This document shows positions 6,257-6,853 of a DNA stretch of 6,853 bases, piece after piece. Under the pieces are notes generated by a model. It saw only the letters and a list, made by a program, of their open reading frames with translations. It searched no databases and was not told the origin of the DNA. The stretch is from Actinomycetes bacterium. Its GTDB lineage: Bacteria > Actinomycetota > Actinomycetes > Propionibacteriales > Propionibacteriaceae. The position numbers and the translations under genes are program-made. Position 1 is the first letter of the stretch; the number at the start of each line of letters is the position of its first letter. Where the stretch lies: positions 1 through 6,853 of the forward strand of contig JAEYNS010000020.1 in assembly GCA_023412435.1 (NCBI GenBank), read 5' to 3'.

Positions 6257-6330
6257 TCCGTGCGCAAGACCGACCAGTCCCCAATCCCGAGACCGCTCCA
6301 AACAGTTCAACGACGAAAGGTATCCCCCTG

Positions 6331-6853
6331 ATGACCATGCCGAAGCGGCTCCGCAGGCTCGGAGCAGTGATCGCATCCTCGTTGGTGATCGCCTCCCTGG
6401 CGGCGTGCACCACCACTCCCCCCGGCAGCACCGCTGCCCCGTCCGCCGACCCGAGCGAGACCGCCGGCGCGGCCCCGCTGAAGGTCTTCATGGCGCCGAA
6501 GTTCACCGGCCTCGCGTACTTCGAGGTCGCCCGCAAGGGCGGCGAGGACGCCGGCAAGGAACTGGGTCTCGACTTCCAGTACATCGGCTCCGACAAGGCA
6601 GAGGCCACCGAGCAGATCTCGACCCTGACCAACGCGGTCGCGCAGAAGCCCGACGCCCTGGTCGTCAGCGCCATCGACGGCGACGCCGTCGCTCCCGCGC
6701 TGAAGCAGGCCCGCCAGGCCGGCATCAAGGTCGTGACCTACGACGCCGACGCCGCGGTGGACGCCCGCGACCTGTTCGTCAACCAGCTCTCCTACGAGCT
6801 GGCAGCCAAGACGATGCTCGACGCGGCGCTGCTGAACTCGCCCGAGGGTGGCA
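6331..6853 (+). CDS. Sugar ABC importer substrate-binding lipoprotein, N-terminal part (cut by window edge)
   Basis: The first 174 codons are visible. The signal peptide has a basic start (KRLRR, 5-9), a hydrophobic core and a lipobox LAAC with C26 as the lipidated residue, so the mature protein should be anchored to the outside of the membrane. A Thr/Pro/Ser/Ala-rich linker (27-50) leads into a type I periplasmic-binding fold (Peripla_BP_4) starting at LKVFMAPKFTGLAYFEVARK. Further landmarks are ISTLTNAVAQKPDALVVSAI (about 94-113) and GIKVVTYDADA with the D-x-D of the hinge ligand region. The pattern resembles RhaS and LsrB more than RbsB. The start is ATG with GAAAGG 10 nt upstream; the ATG at 6337 would be too far from it. 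It follows permease 2 by 82 nt and completes the importer. The ligand is unknown. Confidence 0.93.
   Translation, partial: MTMPKRLRRLGAVIASSLVIASLAACTTTPPGSTAAPSADPSETAGAAPLKVFMAPKFTGLAYFEVARKGGEDAGKELGLDFQYIGSDKAEATEQISTLTNAVAQKPDALVVSAIDGDAVAPALKQARQAGIKVVTYDADAAVDARDLFVNQLSYELAAKTMLDAALLNSPEGG

Noticed and set aside
2681..6728. Long minus-strand open frames opposite the transporter genes (for example 2681-4045 and 5154-6728).
   Set aside because: They lie antisense to genes with full family motifs, have low-complexity Arg/Gly/His/Asp-rich translations and no recognisable domain. Long spurious frames are normal in very GC-rich DNA.
4243..6853. Naming the importer as the AI-2 system (lsrACDB) or as the rhamnose importer.
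   Set aside because: Gene order and binding-protein style fit either loosely, but substrate-specific residues cannot be judged by eye and the visible enzymes are not those of AI-2 or rhamnose catabolism. A gene symbol would overstate the evidence.
1..6853. CRISPR arrays, tRNA or rRNA genes, insertion sequences, attachment sites.
   Set aside because: No regularly spaced repeats, no transposase or integrase sequence, no recognisable tRNA or rRNA segment, and no room for them between the tightly packed genes.

Overview
The window is very G+C-rich DNA with codon third positions almost all G or C, which points to an actinomycete (Actinomycetota). The genus cannot be told from the sequence alone. 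It holds one complete divergent control region and parts of two operons that read as a carbohydrate or polyol uptake and catabolism locus. The left edge cuts a SorC-family regulator and the right edge cuts a solute-binding lipoprotein. No stretch longer than 300 bases lacks a gene. The longest non-coding stretch is the 224-base divergent promoter region (2496-2719).

Minus strand, read right to left from about 2495: a polyol-specific long-chain dehydrogenase related to mannitol-1-phosphate 5-dehydrogenase, then a class II (zinc) aldolase after 30 nt, then, after a 77-nt gap with small GC hairpins, the N-terminal 45 codons of a SorC-type regulator. Plus strand, read left to right from 2720: a sugar ABC importer in the order two-domain ATPase, permease 1, permease 2, binding protein. 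The first three genes overlap by ATGA. The binding protein follows an 82-nt gap and has its own Shine-Dalgarno sequence.

The genes suggest a simple path. The ABC importer brings in a polyol or sugar, the dehydrogenase interconverts polyol and ketose (or their phosphates), and the aldolase cleaves a phosphorylated ketose to triose-level products. An ABC importer does not phosphorylate its cargo, so a kinase is expected outside the window. The SorC regulator, probably sensing a phosphorylated intermediate, would control both operons. The importer gene order matches the AI-2 lsrACDB order, but the enzymes present are not those of AI-2 processing, so the substrate is left open.

The most notable non-coding structure is the divergent control region. 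Two copies of a short palindrome (consensus GRGCAAATGCYC) lie 80 bp apart, and each sits at exactly the same distance from a plausible outward-facing promoter: operator core, 17 bp, -35, 17 bp, -10. This mirror arrangement suggests one regulator acting identically on both operons, in a position more typical of activation than of simple promoter blocking.
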